In this document: positions 17,610-26,799 of the stretch, piece by piece
Layout of the letters: the number at the start of each line of letters is the position of its first letter
Position numbering within the stretch: position 1 is the stretch's first letter
Assembly: GCF_000709085.1 (NCBI RefSeq)
Contig: NZ_JFBD01000002.1
Coordinates: 1 to 50,339, forward strand
Reading direction: 5' to 3'
DNA from: Virgibacillus alimentarius
Lineage (GTDB): Bacteria; Bacillota; Bacilli; Bacillales; Amphibacillaceae
DNA length: 50,339 bases
Position numbers and translations under genes: made by a program
Notes under the pieces: model-generated
Databases searched by the model: none
What the model saw: only the letters and a program-made list of their open reading frames with translations
Told to the model about the DNA's origin: nothing

Positions 17610-17974
17610 ATTAAACTTCCTGTTTTCCCTGTACTATTAGGTCTTAAAATATCTAAAACGGCAGGAGCAATTAAACTACTTCCACCATTGCTACTACTAT
17701 TACTGTTGTTTTTTTGAAAGGAAACAGATACCCCTTTTACGCTATACGAAGCTATGCCTTGTTTTCTCAACTTGTCAAAGCCTTCATCCTCCCCATCAAG
17801 CATATAAAGGATTTGTAAAGCTATAATTCTATCGGTAATCATATTTTCTTTAAAATATCCTTTTAGTAATTCATGGGCAGTGAAAATAATTTTATCCTTT
17901 TCTGTATCATCTAATTCCATAAATGATTCGTTACCGTACATTTTATCTATATACTTTTTCACTTTTTCAATCAT
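17606..17974 (-). CDS. Head-tail adaptor (connector) protein
   Basis: 122 residues, start MIEKVKKYIDKMYGNESF. All-helical N-terminal two thirds followed by a Ser/Asn/Gly linker and short tail; the gene right after the capsid gene is typically the gp15/gp6-like adaptor ring that binds the portal. Function by position and helical content. Confidence 0.65.
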   Translation of the reverse strand: MIEKVKKYIDKMYGNESFMELDDTEKDKIIFTAHELLKGYFKENMITDRIIALQILYMLDGEDEGFDKLRKQGIASYSVKGVSVSFQKNNSNSSSNGGSSLIAPAVLDILRPNSTGKTGSLI

Positions 17975-18012
17975 AACTGATCACATCTTTTCTCTTATAA
18001 AATTAAAAGAAA

Positions 18013-18040
18013 AAGAGTGCCTATAATTTAGACACTCAAC
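18013..18040 (-). terminator. Terminator overlapping the capsid gene stop
   Basis: On the minus strand GAGTGTCTA pairs with TAGGCACTC (nine pairs, one G-U), then TTTTTCTTTT. The capsid stop codon lies inside the stem. It should cut transcription after the most abundant structural gene. Confidence 0.8.
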
Positions 18041-19014
18041 AATACAATAGATTGTGGTTTTTGAAGTCCCGGAAAACATGCTTCGCCTACTGTAATAATT
18101 TGACGTGGTGGGTTAGTTAGAATTTGTGGCTCAACAAACTTACCAGGTTCATAATTCGTTTCAACAAGTGGTCCTACAAAAGTTTTTCCTAAATCAGCAC
18201 CAATGAGTGCAACTGTATCATCAGCTAACAACTGCTGCTCTCCGTCATTTGTATTTACAACATCATCATTAACTTGGTAAGGTGGAAGGCTCAATGCGGT
18301 AAAAACATTTTGAAGATCATCTTTTGTCAAAAGACGTTTTCCTGCGTTTTCGCCATAAACCTGTGTGCGTACTTGTTCATTTTTCAATAAATTAGCTTCA
18401 GTTGCACTTGTCATATGCATTACAACCGGCTTTCTGCGTTGGTTTTCCTTCTTATACTGTTCAACTGCTTTTTGAATATCTTCTAATGGTGTAGATGCAG
18501 CATCACTCCAAACCTTTTCAGCTTTGATACGATTTGCTTTAGGGATTCCAAAATCAGCGTCTATATGCATATCGTTTTCCTTATCTGCATATTTCAACTT
18601 TCCAGTATACACAACCTGTGCTCTTAAAAATTCTTCTGCATCATCAACCCCCATCACAAGGTCATCTGTTGTATCGTATACATAATCAATTACTTTTGCT
18701 TTCTCTTGATCTGTTCTTGGTCTGTTAAATGCAAGAAGTTGTTTTTCGTCTAATTGACTTTGATGTTGTATTTTTGCAACCTCCGCAAAAGCTTGTTTAA
18801 AATCCTTAGTGTCACGCAAAGGGGCACTAGCATTCCATCCTGTCAGACTCGCCATTTGTGCATAGTGACCTTCAATCACGTTATATGCAAAGTTAATATC
18901 AAATACTGGCTCTTGTGGCATGATATCTCTCAATAAATATTTTCTTTGAAGTGGTACTGTTTGAACATATCCTGTTAGTTGCTCTTTTTGAAATTCATCT
19001 AAATGTAGTGGCAT
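18028..19014 (-). CDS. Major capsid protein (lambda gpE family)
   Basis: 328 residues, start MPLHLDEFQKEQLTGYVQTV. The N-terminal RKYLLRDIMPQ block, central HIDADFGIP and C-terminal Phage_cap_E pattern (VGEACFPGLQKPQSIVL) match the PF03864 capsid family. Length agrees with the family (330-350). It assembles the HK97-fold head with the gpD-like protein next door. Confidence 0.9.
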   Translation of the reverse strand: MPLHLDEFQKEQLTGYVQTVPLQRKYLLRDIMPQEPVFDINFAYNVIEGHYAQMASLTGWNASAPLRDTKDFKQAFAEVAKIQHQSQLDEKQLLAFNRPRTDQEKAKVIDYVYDTTDDLVMGVDDAEEFLRAQVVYTGKLKYADKENDMHIDADFGIPKANRIKAEKVWSDAASTPLEDIQKAVEQYKKENQRRKPVVMHMTSATEANLLKNEQVRTQVYGENAGKRLLTKDDLQNVFTALSLPPYQVNDDVVNTNDGEQQLLADDTVALIGADLGKTFVGPLVETNYEPGKFVEPQILTNPPRQIITVGEACFPGLQKPQSIVLLSV

Positions 19015-19046
19015 CTATATCTCTCCTTTTATCCTTTAATTGTTTC

Positions 19047-19436
19047 TTATACGTCAAAACGTAGGTAGCCTTTTACTTCTTCTTTAAAACCTTTTGTTAC
19101 GCCTGTGCATTTGTTTTCTAGCGGATGCCCTGCAATGACTAATCCAACAATGGCATTTCCGCCGTTAACGATTTTAATGTCATGCGCTGTTAATCCTGCA
19201 CCTTCTCTATTTGTATCAGGTTCTTCATTCTCTCCACCATCTGATGGGTCTTTCCATGGAACATAAAGTCCAGTATCGGCATCTTTATAAACTGCAGTTC
19301 CTGCTTTTACATACTCACCATCTGTAAACTTTGAGCCATCTAGTGTTGCCCCTGCTGTTTTGTGTTCTAGTCCTACGGTGTTACGTAAGAATTCCTTTTT
19401 CCCAGCAACCTTTTGAATAGTCGGTTGTAAATTCAT
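19047..19436 (-). CDS. Head decoration protein (lambda gpD-like)
   Basis: 129 residues, start MNLQPTIQKVAGKKEFL. The pattern GLEHKTAGATLDGSKF ... GYLRFDV and position directly upstream of a gpE-type capsid gene fit the head decoration family (PF02924-like). Trimers of such proteins clamp the capsid after expansion. Confidence 0.75.
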   Translation of the reverse strand: MNLQPTIQKVAGKKEFLRNTVGLEHKTAGATLDGSKFTDGEYVKAGTAVYKDADTGLYVPWKDPSDGGENEEPDTNREGAGLTAHDIKIVNGGNAIVGLVIAGHPLENKCTGVTKGFKEEVKGYLRFDV

Positions 19437-19438
19437 AA

Positions 19439-20200
19439 TTATTTATCCTCCTTTTTATGTCGTTCTAGTGCCTTTCGTCTCCCGGCTTCCATTGGATCCA
19501 TCTTCTTTTTCTTGTTTCCTTTTCGACGTGAACCAGGAACGTATGTCATTTTTCTTTTTTTCTTTTCTGGTTCTTCCTCGTCATCGTCATCATCATCTTC
19601 TTCAGTTGCACCAAGATATTCCGGAAATTCTTCTTCCAATTCCTCGAACAAATCGTCAAGGTTTTCTGGTTCGCCATCATCATCTAATTCAATATCATCC
19701 ACGTTGATCAGACGTGCCAGTAACTTTGGATTCACTTGGTTATCAATGGCATATTCCTTGACCATTGCACGCTTTTCCTTACGTTCAGCGCGTTCGATAC
19801 GTTTTTCTTTCTCGGACAGTTGGCTTTTAAGTGTTTCAACTTCGTCCTCATCATCTTTGTCCTGTTTCTCTTTCTTTTTATCTGCCTGTTCTTTGAGTCG
19901 GCGATACTCGTCTGGATCCACGTCCTTATATTTTTTCATGCGCTTAGATAACTGTTCCTTCATCTTCTTTTGATATTGCTTTTTAAACTCTTTATCTTTG
20001 AGCAACTCATCTAAGTCAGGAACATCCTCATCATCTTCCGTATCGTCATTGTCATCTGCATCATCTTCGTCGTCAGAGCTATCACCTTCGTCAGCAAAGA
20101 ATTGCAAATCCAATTTCAACGGCTTTACTTCCTCTTTCTCTATCGTGGAAAGGTCACGCTCAAATAATGATATTAACCATGTAATAAATTGTTTTAACAT
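19439..20200 (-). CDS. Scaffolding protein
   Basis: 253 residues. Highly charged, with an acidic run (residues 38-62), a long helical coiled-coil centre and a lysine-rich C-terminus (EKKKRKMTYVPG, RHKKEDK), the usual build of Gram-positive phage scaffolds. The segment LKLDLQFFADEG at residues 28-39 is the usual N-terminus of such proteins; here a 27-residue hydrophobic extension (MLKQFITWLISLFERD) precedes it. AGAAAGG before the ATG supports the long form. Confidence 0.85.
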   Translation of the reverse strand: MLKQFITWLISLFERDLSTIEKEEVKPLKLDLQFFADEGDSSDDEDDADDNDDTEDDEDVPDLDELLKDKEFKKQYQKKMKEQLSKRMKKYKDVDPDEYRRLKEQADKKKEKQDKDDEDEVETLKSQLSEKEKRIERAERKEKRAMVKEYAIDNQVNPKLLARLINVDDIELDDDGEPENLDDLFEELEEEFPEYLGATEEDDDDDDEEEPEKKKRKMTYVPGSRRKGNKKKKMDPMEAGRRKALERHKKEDK

Positions 20201-20278
20201 TTTTATATCCTTTCTCTGCTAAGGCGCAGGAACCATTACTCATATAGCTTTTTATGCCTTCAATATGGTTTGGGCAAA

Positions 20279-20303
20279 ATAAAAAGCACCCTTATAGGAT
20301 GCT
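20279..20303 (-). terminator. Terminator overlapping the minor head gene stop
   Basis: On the minus strand AGCATCC pairs with GGGTGCT, then TTTTTATTTT. It lies between packaging and scaffold/capsid genes. Confidence 0.75.
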
Positions 20304-21394
20304 TATCCACTCATTTTCTGAACCTCACTACGATACTTGCTTTGCATCTTTTTGAAGTTATCGCTATTCGACCTCTTTGATCTCCTGAATCCACCAAGCG
20401 TTTTAGGGGCATCATCCCCCAGAACCGCTTTATAACGTGCATATTGTTTCTTTTCTTCATTACGTTTTCTGTTGTTTTTTTGCTTATCTGCATAGGCTTG
20501 TTTGTGTTCTTCGCTTCTGGTATCTTTATTCGGGTCAAAGTCCATTGATTTCTGTTTTTCCTTGTTAATCTCAATTCCATCCTTGTACTGATCCACATAA
20601 GCAATTACACTACAATGGCAGTTCGGATGAAAAGGCGGTGTTTCGTCTGCCCCTAACTGTGTAAATCCTTCCGTTTCTCCCGTTAGACTGAATACAATAT
20701 CACGATATGGGGCGCACTCCTCACATGTGGGCGTGTTCCCTGTTATCTTGATTAATTCAACATCATTTTCCTGATATCTATTTATAACACCTTGTGTATT
20801 AGCCATCTTCATATTTGTTCTGGTGACAACCTGACTATAAAAATCTAATGGCAATGATTTGCCATTTATGGTTGTGAAAGCATGCATTCCCTGCTTAGCA
20901 AACGATTCGGCAACCCTTTTTGTTATTTCCTTCCGAGGATTACCGCTAATGATTCCACTTTGTATATCACTTTTGACAGAATCCAATACATTTCCAATGG
21001 CTTTATTAGCACTATTCCTAGCAGTCCTGATAGCTGCTTTTAAATCCATCATGGTATTATCTGTTAATTCGGCTACCGCCTGCATATGAACATGAGTTGC
21101 AAACGCAGACGTAACCTCTCCACCAGATGAAATACTCGCTGATACACCATACTTAGGGTCAATACCTGCATCAACTAATGCCTTTGAACCTTCATCAACC
21201 CCACCAAAATAAGAAAATAAAATGTCCTGAGGGATAACATCATCAATATCTAAATCTAACCTCTTGAACATATCATTGATTGTTGCAAGTGCTCTATTTG
21301 CTTGTTCTTCATTCAATAGATCGGTATTAAGAAGTTTGTCTAATATTTCAATTCTCATGGTTTTTATAACTTCAATGAGTTGTTCGCTTTTCAT
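20303..21394 (-). CDS. Minor head protein (SPP1 gp7/MuF-type)
   Basis: 363 residues. Mostly helical N-terminal half, then a zinc-like block with ITGNTPTCEECAPYRD and PPFHPNCHC that marks phage minor capsid protein 2/MuF-type proteins, which enter the procapsid with the portal. The C-terminus is basic. The ATG overlaps the portal stop. Confidence 0.85.
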   Translation of the reverse strand: MKSEQLIEVIKTMRIEILDKLLNTDLLNEEQANRALATINDMFKRLDLDIDDVIPQDILFSYFGGVDEGSKALVDAGIDPKYGVSASISSGGEVTSAFATHVHMQAVAELTDNTMMDLKAAIRTARNSANKAIGNVLDSVKSDIQSGIISGNPRKEITKRVAESFAKQGMHAFTTINGKSLPLDFYSQVVTRTNMKMANTQGVINRYQENDVELIKITGNTPTCEECAPYRDIVFSLTGETEGFTQLGADETPPFHPNCHCSVIAYVDQYKDGIEINKEKQKSMDFDPNKDTRSEEHKQAYADKQKNNRKRNEEKKQYARYKAVLGDDAPKTLGGFRRSKRSNSDNFKKMQSKYRSEVQKMSG

Positions 21395-22998
21395 TCTTTA
21401 TCATCCTGATCGTCTTTTTCCTTTTGTATCGGATTCCCTTGATCATCCCTGTTACCCATAAAATTTTGCAATGTCTGCCTTCCCCGTAACAGACTAAATG
21501 AGTCGTCACTACTCTGCTCCGCCTCAACTCTTTCAAGTTCTTCGTAAACCCATTCTTCGCTAGCATTAGGGTTATTCCTTCTGATTGTCGTTTCAAGCGA
21601 TTGCGTACCTTCTGTGTAGCCTTTATTATTTTCCTCAATCAATTCTTTACGACTAATGGGAATCATTGAATTAAGTTGCACGTCTGGTTCTTCTATAACA
21701 ACCATTGGATCATTATAATTTGCAAGCCATAGAGCGCTTTCGATTAAGTGTTTCAGAAAATGAATATATTCCCCTTGTATCTGTTCCGCTTTTAAAAGGG
21801 ATGTGAATAAATCATAAAACTTAGCAACTCCACTTTGAGCCGCGCCTGCTCCACTATCCATATAGAAGTCTACAACCTTCTCGGATGTTTGGGTTTCCAT
21901 TAGCATGAGTTTGACTAAATCCTTCACCCATTGGATATCACCAATCTTTGTTATATCGATCTGTATGACTTCCATCGCCTTGCCATTTTCGTCATAAGTT
22001 GTTACTTCTAAATCCCTATGATCGATCTTACCCTCATCTCCGTATCTTTCGTGCGCTTTTTCCTGCAATGCCTGCATGATCTCTTTTGATACGGCGATCC
22101 TAGGCTTTCCATTACGTTCAAAAGTTATAGCATTACGTGTTAAGGTCCAATTGATCTCATCTTGTTTTCCTTCTTGGTTCTTTAAGCATGAAGTTCCTAG
22201 TGGATGCATAAACGTTTTATTGTTTGGCCAATAAATAATAAAAGGTCTACCTCTACCTTGGTACACCTTTTCTAATTGATTCATGCCTAGCAACTCTTTG
22301 GCTTCATCATCTTCAATTTCTTCTGTTTTGCGCTGATCATTTAATCTGTAAAGAATATGTCTGGTATAAAGGTCACCACTTACCACTTGTTCTCGATAAA
22401 CATGCAAGTATTCTTCCTCATCAATTTCAATTTCATATGCTAGGTCAGCGCCTAATCCATCTTCATGAGGATAATACACATCACGTGCTTTAAATTCTAG
22501 TCTTAGTCCTCTTTCATCTAACCAAGGCACACCAACTAACCCACCGTCCACTTGGTGCTGGAGGATATTGCCCCAGTGTTCAAATGCTAGATTGCTATTT
22601 TTCTGAATCTGATCAATAAGTTCCTGCTGCACATGGATGATCTTGCTTATCTCGTCTCTTGGCTCATCCACGATTTCATCTGTACTTGCATTTATCTCCT
22701 CTGCTTGAAAGTCATCTTGCGATAAGGACGACTGTATATTGCCAATAGAGCGACTTACAAGCATGGCCGGTATCTCAGGTATTAATTTACTTATATTCGC
22801 TACTATGTACGGCGTTTGCACATTTTGAGCGTGCTGTGAACCATACATAATGTTGTCTGTGATTTCGCCTTTTTCAATTAGGTTTCTGGCACGTGGAAAT
22901 ATGTTAGAGTGCTCCCCTTCATAAAGATCACGATAAAAGAATATCTTATCATGTATTGCTTCGATTACTGACTTATCGAACTTTTCCCATGTTGGCAT
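21391..22998 (-). CDS. Portal protein
   Basis: 535 residues, start MPTWEKFDKSVIEAIHDKIF. The length, the RDLYEGEH motif near the start, the VPWLDERGLRLEFKARDVYY region and the acidic C-terminus fit SPP1 gp6/SPP1-type portals (Phage_prot_Gp6). Forms the 12-subunit ring through which DNA enters and leaves the head. Confidence 0.9.
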   Translation of the reverse strand: MPTWEKFDKSVIEAIHDKIFFYRDLYEGEHSNIFPRARNLIEKGEITDNIMYGSQHAQNVQTPYIVANISKLIPEIPAMLVSRSIGNIQSSLSQDDFQAEEINASTDEIVDEPRDEISKIIHVQQELIDQIQKNSNLAFEHWGNILQHQVDGGLVGVPWLDERGLRLEFKARDVYYPHEDGLGADLAYEIEIDEEEYLHVYREQVVSGDLYTRHILYRLNDQRKTEEIEDDEAKELLGMNQLEKVYQGRGRPFIIYWPNNKTFMHPLGTSCLKNQEGKQDEINWTLTRNAITFERNGKPRIAVSKEIMQALQEKAHERYGDEGKIDHRDLEVTTYDENGKAMEVIQIDITKIGDIQWVKDLVKLMLMETQTSEKVVDFYMDSGAGAAQSGVAKFYDLFTSLLKAEQIQGEYIHFLKHLIESALWLANYNDPMVVIEEPDVQLNSMIPISRKELIEENNKGYTEGTQSLETTIRRNNPNASEEWVYEELERVEAEQSSDDSFSLLRGRQTLQNFMGNRDDQGNPIQKEKDDQDDKE

Positions 22999-23013
22999 TA
23001 GTTCACCCTCTTT

Positions 23014-24411
23014 CTACCATACGTTTATACTGCTTATGGTTGCTTTCCTGTTTTCTGTAATCAATTCGCAAATCCCCGTCGTAGCGTCGGCTGCATCATC
23101 GTGTTTGTTCTTTCCTTCTTTTTGGTAACTGTTCATTGCCTTGTAGTATTCTGGCCATTTGTCTTTCCAGTTATCGGGTAAATAAAAATGATTCATCACA
23201 AAAGAAGAATTTGACAGGATTCTAGCTTGTTTGTTCTTGCTTTGGTGAAACCATTTAACCATTGTTTTACGTGTTTTATATTTATCCCACATGATCTTTT
23301 CTACTGTCCTAGCAAATCCGCGCCCGCCATTGTTAGATTCTATATAAGCTTCGTTTACCTCGTTCTTAACAAGTAGTTCTGCGGTTTGTGGCTCCGTAAC
23401 TTCCATGCTATCTTTTGTGTAGAGGACATCTAATGCGTATAACTCACTATCAAATGTTTCTCCTGCGACAATAGAACATAAGTAGTCACTCCCGGTATCA
23501 GCAGTGTCAGTGTAATTCAATATTCTTCTAAAATTTTTCTTTGGTAATTCTGTGTAGGTTTTAAATGAGGTGTATAATTTTCCTTTGATATCAATAGGAT
23601 TCTGGTTATAGTTAGCTTCTGCAATCTCTATCCCCATTGCCTTTGTCTTACGTTCATATTCTTCCTTGCTTAGTATTTCCTCACATAACATTTCGCCATT
23701 TTCCATAGCCTTCATGTTTATGTGTTTCATTTTATATCCAAGATCGGGCAATTCGCTTAATGCCCTGCCTGCCAAGTCATTGCTATTCCATCTAGTCATT
23801 ATGATGATAATCTTACCGCCTGTTTCCAATCGGGATAGCATTGTGTTAACAAACCATTCCCAATGGGATTCAAGTATTCTTTCGTTGTATGCTTCCTCGG
23901 CGTTCTTTATTAAGTCATCAATAATAATATAGTCTGCTCCAAAACCTGTGGCTGTACCTGTTGGACTTGTCGCTAGATAATTATTATATCCACCTTCAAG
24001 TGACCATAAATTCATAGCGCCATCACCATGTTTAATACGGGTATGCGGAAATATATCTGAATAAACAACTTTATCTTCTTGTGCTTTAAGTTCCTGGATT
24101 GTGTTACGAACGTTTTTAGAAAACATAGTTGATAATGTTTCGTTGTAAGAACCTGTCATAATCTTTAATTTTGGATTGCTTCCTAATAACCATTCAACAA
24201 ACTTTCCTGCTGTACGTGACTTACCAAATCTTGGTGGAATATTGATCACCAGCACATCATCATCTGAATAGGAAAAATCCTGCATATCATTCGCTAGATC
24301 AATAAGGAATTGCCTATCTCTTTTATAGAAGTCTCCTGCTGTTAGGTTACAGTAATCAAAGAATTCACGCCTTGCTAATTCCATTTTTGCACCTACAGAG
24401 ATACTAACCAT
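23014..24411 (-). CDS. terL: Terminase large subunit
   Basis: 465 residues. ATPase part: Walker A-like NIPPRFGKSRTAGKF (about 57-71), Walker B YIIIDDLIKN (about 160-170), coupling motif around IIIMTRWN. RNase H-like nuclease part begins near ILNYTDTADTG and contains the later acidic residue in KHDDAADATTG. Translocates DNA and cuts concatemers; the SPP1-type portal and minor head protein suggest headful packaging (inferred). Overlaps the small subunit by 8 bases. Confidence 0.95.
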   Translation of the reverse strand: MVSISVGAKMELARREFFDYCNLTAGDFYKRDRQFLIDLANDMQDFSYSDDDVLVINIPPRFGKSRTAGKFVEWLLGSNPKLKIMTGSYNETLSTMFSKNVRNTIQELKAQEDKVVYSDIFPHTRIKHGDGAMNLWSLEGGYNNYLATSPTGTATGFGADYIIIDDLIKNAEEAYNERILESHWEWFVNTMLSRLETGGKIIIIMTRWNSNDLAGRALSELPDLGYKMKHINMKAMENGEMLCEEILSKEEYERKTKAMGIEIAEANYNQNPIDIKGKLYTSFKTYTELPKKNFRRILNYTDTADTGSDYLCSIVAGETFDSELYALDVLYTKDSMEVTEPQTAELLVKNEVNEAYIESNNGGRGFARTVEKIMWDKYKTRKTMVKWFHQSKNKQARILSNSSFVMNHFYLPDNWKDKWPEYYKAMNSYQKEGKNKHDDAADATTGICELITENRKATISSINVW

Positions 24412-24877
24412 CTTTATTGGCCAACTTTCTTAGTTCTTCTGTTGTTAGGTCAGCGAATGGGTTGTTTACTTCCATGTTGCCACTATGTTCAATATCTTGC
24501 TTATCTCTCCAAATACAAGGCTTTCTATTCTTCAGCCAGAATATCTGCGCTGTAGTGTCCGGCTGAACCTCTTTTGTGACGACCTTAGTGACTTCTCCGA
24601 ATTCTTCTGTCGCTTCTTTGTATTTATAACCCAGCGCACGTTTAAGCAGCGCATTTTCAACCTCACGATCAACTACCTCTTTCCCCCTTTTTAAGGCCTC
24701 TGTTATCTCCGGGTACTTGTTTTTCCAATCATATAAGGTGGAGGCAGCGATACCCATGTTTTTTGCTATTTGCTCATCTGTTAACCCATCTCTTGCCCAA
24801 CCTTCAATTTTTATTAATCCTTCATCTGTTAACCATTCATGAAATTTCCCACGTTTTGTTTTCCTTTTCTTACTCAT
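24404..24877 (-). CDS. terS: Terminase small subunit
   Basis: 157 residues, basic start MSKKRKTKRGKFHEWLTDEG. A helix-turn-helix (LTDEQIAKNMGIAASTLYDW, about 32-51) is followed by the family core ALLKRALGYKYKEATEE and FWLKNRKPCIWRDKQ. Recognises the pac or cos site, usually within or next to its own gene. Confidence 0.9.
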   Translation of the reverse strand: MSKKRKTKRGKFHEWLTDEGLIKIEGWARDGLTDEQIAKNMGIAASTLYDWKNKYPEITEALKRGKEVVDREVENALLKRALGYKYKEATEEFGEVTKVVTKEVQPDTTAQIFWLKNRKPCIWRDKQDIEHSGNMEVNNPFADLTTEELRKLANKDG

Positions 24878-24903
24878 GGTATACCACCACCTCTCTATGT
24901 ATT

Positions 24904-24950
24904 TTAGGTATTAAAAACGCCTACCCCTGTCGGATAAACGTTTTTAAAAA
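24904..24950 (-). terminator. Hairpin before terminase genes
   Basis: AAAAACG (24913-24919) pairs with CGTTTTT (24939-24945), inner ATCC/GGGT pairing, T-run within the stem. It follows the stop of the unknown gene at 24951 on the minus strand. Confidence 0.5.
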
Positions 24951-25508
24951 CTATATAGCTCCGTTATTTCTTAAGTTTGTCATGATTTGAGGATTATCGT
25001 TCTCAACGCTGTAAAAATAAACTTCATCTACATGATTTTCGATATCCCAATTCTTTATTCCCCATTCATTTGTAGTTATTAATATTATTTTGCTTGATCC
25101 ACTTTTGTTTAGATCATGTAAGAGCGCCTTATACCTTTTAGGATCATCGAGCGCCATTTGAACAGGGTGGAATAACGTGAAAGTATTCTCATTACCTCCA
25201 GGGTTGTTAGCCGTATGTGTTGCATAACTATTAATATTAATCGTCATTTTCCCCAGTGCATAGTTAGTTGTTGATTTAATATTACGGGGCAACTGCTGAT
25301 TTTTAAAAGAACGATTAATATGATCTGCAATGTCCGACATGGAACTTGTTCTTATAATACCCTTACCAAACACTTTATTTAAGCAAGATAGAACTACTTT
25401 CACCTTAGCATCATTGTCATAGCCTTTTACCAACAACGTTCGTTTGGTTGGGTCATTTAAGAAATTCAATACGGTCTCAACAGCCGCTTTTGCATCGTTC
25501 AAAATCAT
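24951..25508 (-). CDS. Unknown protein with P-loop NTPase-like outline
   Basis: 185 residues. The succession strand-loop-helix near TLLVKGYDNDAKVKVVLS (about 19-36), an internal acidic/aromatic block (FTLFHPVQMALDDPKRYKAL) and a late strand IILITTNEW resembles an AAA/STAND ATPase, but the Walker A glycines and the GKS/T are missing, so it would be inactive. First gene of the terminase cluster. Function unknown; the fold idea is inference. Confidence 0.7.
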   Translation of the reverse strand: MILNDAKAAVETVLNFLNDPTKRTLLVKGYDNDAKVKVVLSCLNKVFGKGIIRTSSMSDIADHINRSFKNQQLPRNIKSTTNYALGKMTININSYATHTANNPGGNENTFTLFHPVQMALDDPKRYKALLHDLNKSGSSKIILITTNEWGIKNWDIENHVDEVYFYSVENDNPQIMTNLRNNGAI

Positions 25509-25564
25509 TCACCTCCTTTGTCTACATCATACAACAAAGGCGGGCCATTTTCCTGTAACTTCCT

Positions 25565-25702
25565 TCATTTTGCGTTCGCAAACTTTAACTGTTCCGTCAT
25601 ATGAAATGCACTACTACTAACCACGTTGAACAATTCGTTGTCCTTAAAGAAAGCTACTACCATGCAATCATCTATATCAGCAATTGCCTGCCAAGTGATC
25701 AT
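25565..25702 (-). CDS. Small hypothetical protein
   Basis: 45 residues starting MITWQAIADIDDCMVVAFFK, behind GGGAGTGAGATC. Mixed hydrophobic/acidic, perhaps a small enzyme-like or regulatory fold; no family recognised. An upstream in-frame start at 25774 lacks a ribosome-binding site and overlaps a terminator. Confidence 0.55.
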   Translation of the reverse strand: MITWQAIADIDDCMVVAFFKDNELFNVVSSSAFHMTEQLKFANAK

Positions 25703-25738
25703 GATCTCACTCCCTGTGCTAACAGCATGTTGGAAAGT

Positions 25739-25762
25739 AAAAAAGCACCTCTTTAGAGATGC
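25739..25762 (-). terminator. Terminator after the DUF2513 gene
   Basis: On the minus strand GCATCTC pairs with GAGGTGC, followed by TTTTTTAC. It separates the regulator pair from the terminase genes. Confidence 0.75.
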
Positions 25763-25778
25763 CCATCGAAACATTAAT

Positions 25779-26141
25779 TCATTGTAAACCTATCAGTTGC
25801 TTTAATTGCATAATGGCACACTCTTTCACTACACTGAACGGAACATTACCTAATTCAAGACCTTTAGCCTTTACCCCTTCTTTGGTTTTATTCCACACAC
25901 TCTCATTTGAAATGGCATCCAAGTAATCATTCCCTTGCCACGTAAGTGTGGGGCTTCTATATAAAAGCATACCACCCTTATATTTACTTTCCTTATACTC
26001 AATAAGACCAGCTTGTCTCATAATTCTTAAGTGGTAAATATATTCTTTGTCTCTTTCATCATGAAGTGATGCTTTTACATCTCCTTTACCTTCAGAAAAA
26101 TCAAAGAGCATCTTTCGGACTAACTCCATATCCCTTTTCAT
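25779..26141 (-). CDS. DUF2513 family protein
   Basis: 120 residues, start MKRDMELVRKMLFDFSEGKG. The HLRIMRQAGLIEYKE and PTLTWQGNDYLDAI stretches are typical of DUF2513, a winged-helix-like family common in prophages. It lies just downstream of the ArpU-like regulator, so a role in late gene control is plausible but unproven. Confidence 0.8.
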   Translation of the reverse strand: MKRDMELVRKMLFDFSEGKGDVKASLHDERDKEYIYHLRIMRQAGLIEYKESKYKGGMLLYRSPTLTWQGNDYLDAISNESVWNKTKEGVKAKGLELGNVPFSVVKECAIMQLKQLIGLQ

Positions 26142-26252
26142 AGAACCCCCTCCAGATATTGATATTTCAATAATATCATATAAACCAGAAAGGGTGCATC
26201 AGCCAGGGAACTTTGCCTAGCCGACCTGCCTTCCATTCTACACTATGCATTT

Positions 26253-26678
26253 TCACCCTGTCATTTCTTGGGAAAAGTGTGCAAAGTGTGCAATCTTGTA
26301 CACTACCGCTTCCTTAATGTTGTATATGTGCCTTCTCGACAATCCCATATGCTTACTAATAGCGATCATACTCATCCCATCAAGCATACATTCCAAGACT
26401 GCTTTTTCCCGTTCATCCTGAATGATATTCATGCGTTCTTGGATATACAGCACCTTATTTTCTAGCTTGATAACCCATTTGCTGGCCTTATCCCTACGAA
26501 TAACTTCTTGGGCCACCGGATCCCCAGGCTCTCCCTGTGCTTTTGGCATAACAGATTCTATACCACCCTGAGCAACAAGGTTCCCGCCATCATAACCCAT
26601 CAGACTGCGCTGCCTTTTAATCTCATTCAACATCCAGTTATAGTCTCTCAGTGCGTTTTCTATCTGCTTTTCGTTCAT
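26253..26678 (-). CDS. ArpU/RinA-like late transcription regulator
   Basis: 141 residues from MNEKQIENALRDYNWML; a longer form to 26696 is possible. The C-terminal LECMLDGMSMIAISKHMGLS-type helix-turn-helix (about 100-125) resembles sigma-70 region 4 and phage late activators of the ArpU/RinA group. Located right before the terminase genes, where such activators switch on the late operon. No late promoter could be recognised in the gap to 26141. Confidence 0.75.
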   Translation of the reverse strand: MNEKQIENALRDYNWMLNEIKRQRSLMGYDGGNLVAQGGIESVMPKAQGEPGDPVAQEVIRRDKASKWVIKLENKVLYIQERMNIIQDEREKAVLECMLDGMSMIAISKHMGLSRRHIYNIKEAVVYKIAHFAHFSQEMTG

Positions 26679-26799
26679 TCCATCCAGCCCCCTCATTTGC
26701 TAGATACTCAAAATATTTGCTTGGTTTAATAGGACTGATCGCCCCTGTGCGCTTATCTTTTCTATACCTGCTTATTTTCCATATAATCTTTAGAGCCAT
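26638..26799 (-). CDS. Small basic protein, hypothetical
   Basis: 53 residues from MALKIIWKISRYRKDKRTG behind GGTGA. Basic, partly helical; its 3' end overlaps the start of the regulator gene at 26678 in another frame. An upstream start in the same frame (26838) has no ribosome-binding site. Moderately supported. Confidence 0.5.
   Translation of the reverse strand: MALKIIWKISRYRKDKRTGAISPIKPSKYFEYLANEGAGWNERKADRKRTERL

Noticed and set aside
19512-19973. Plus-strand Ser-rich ORF opposite the scaffold gene
   Set aside because: Antisense of GAA/GAT-rich codons; product is low-complexity Ser/Phe.
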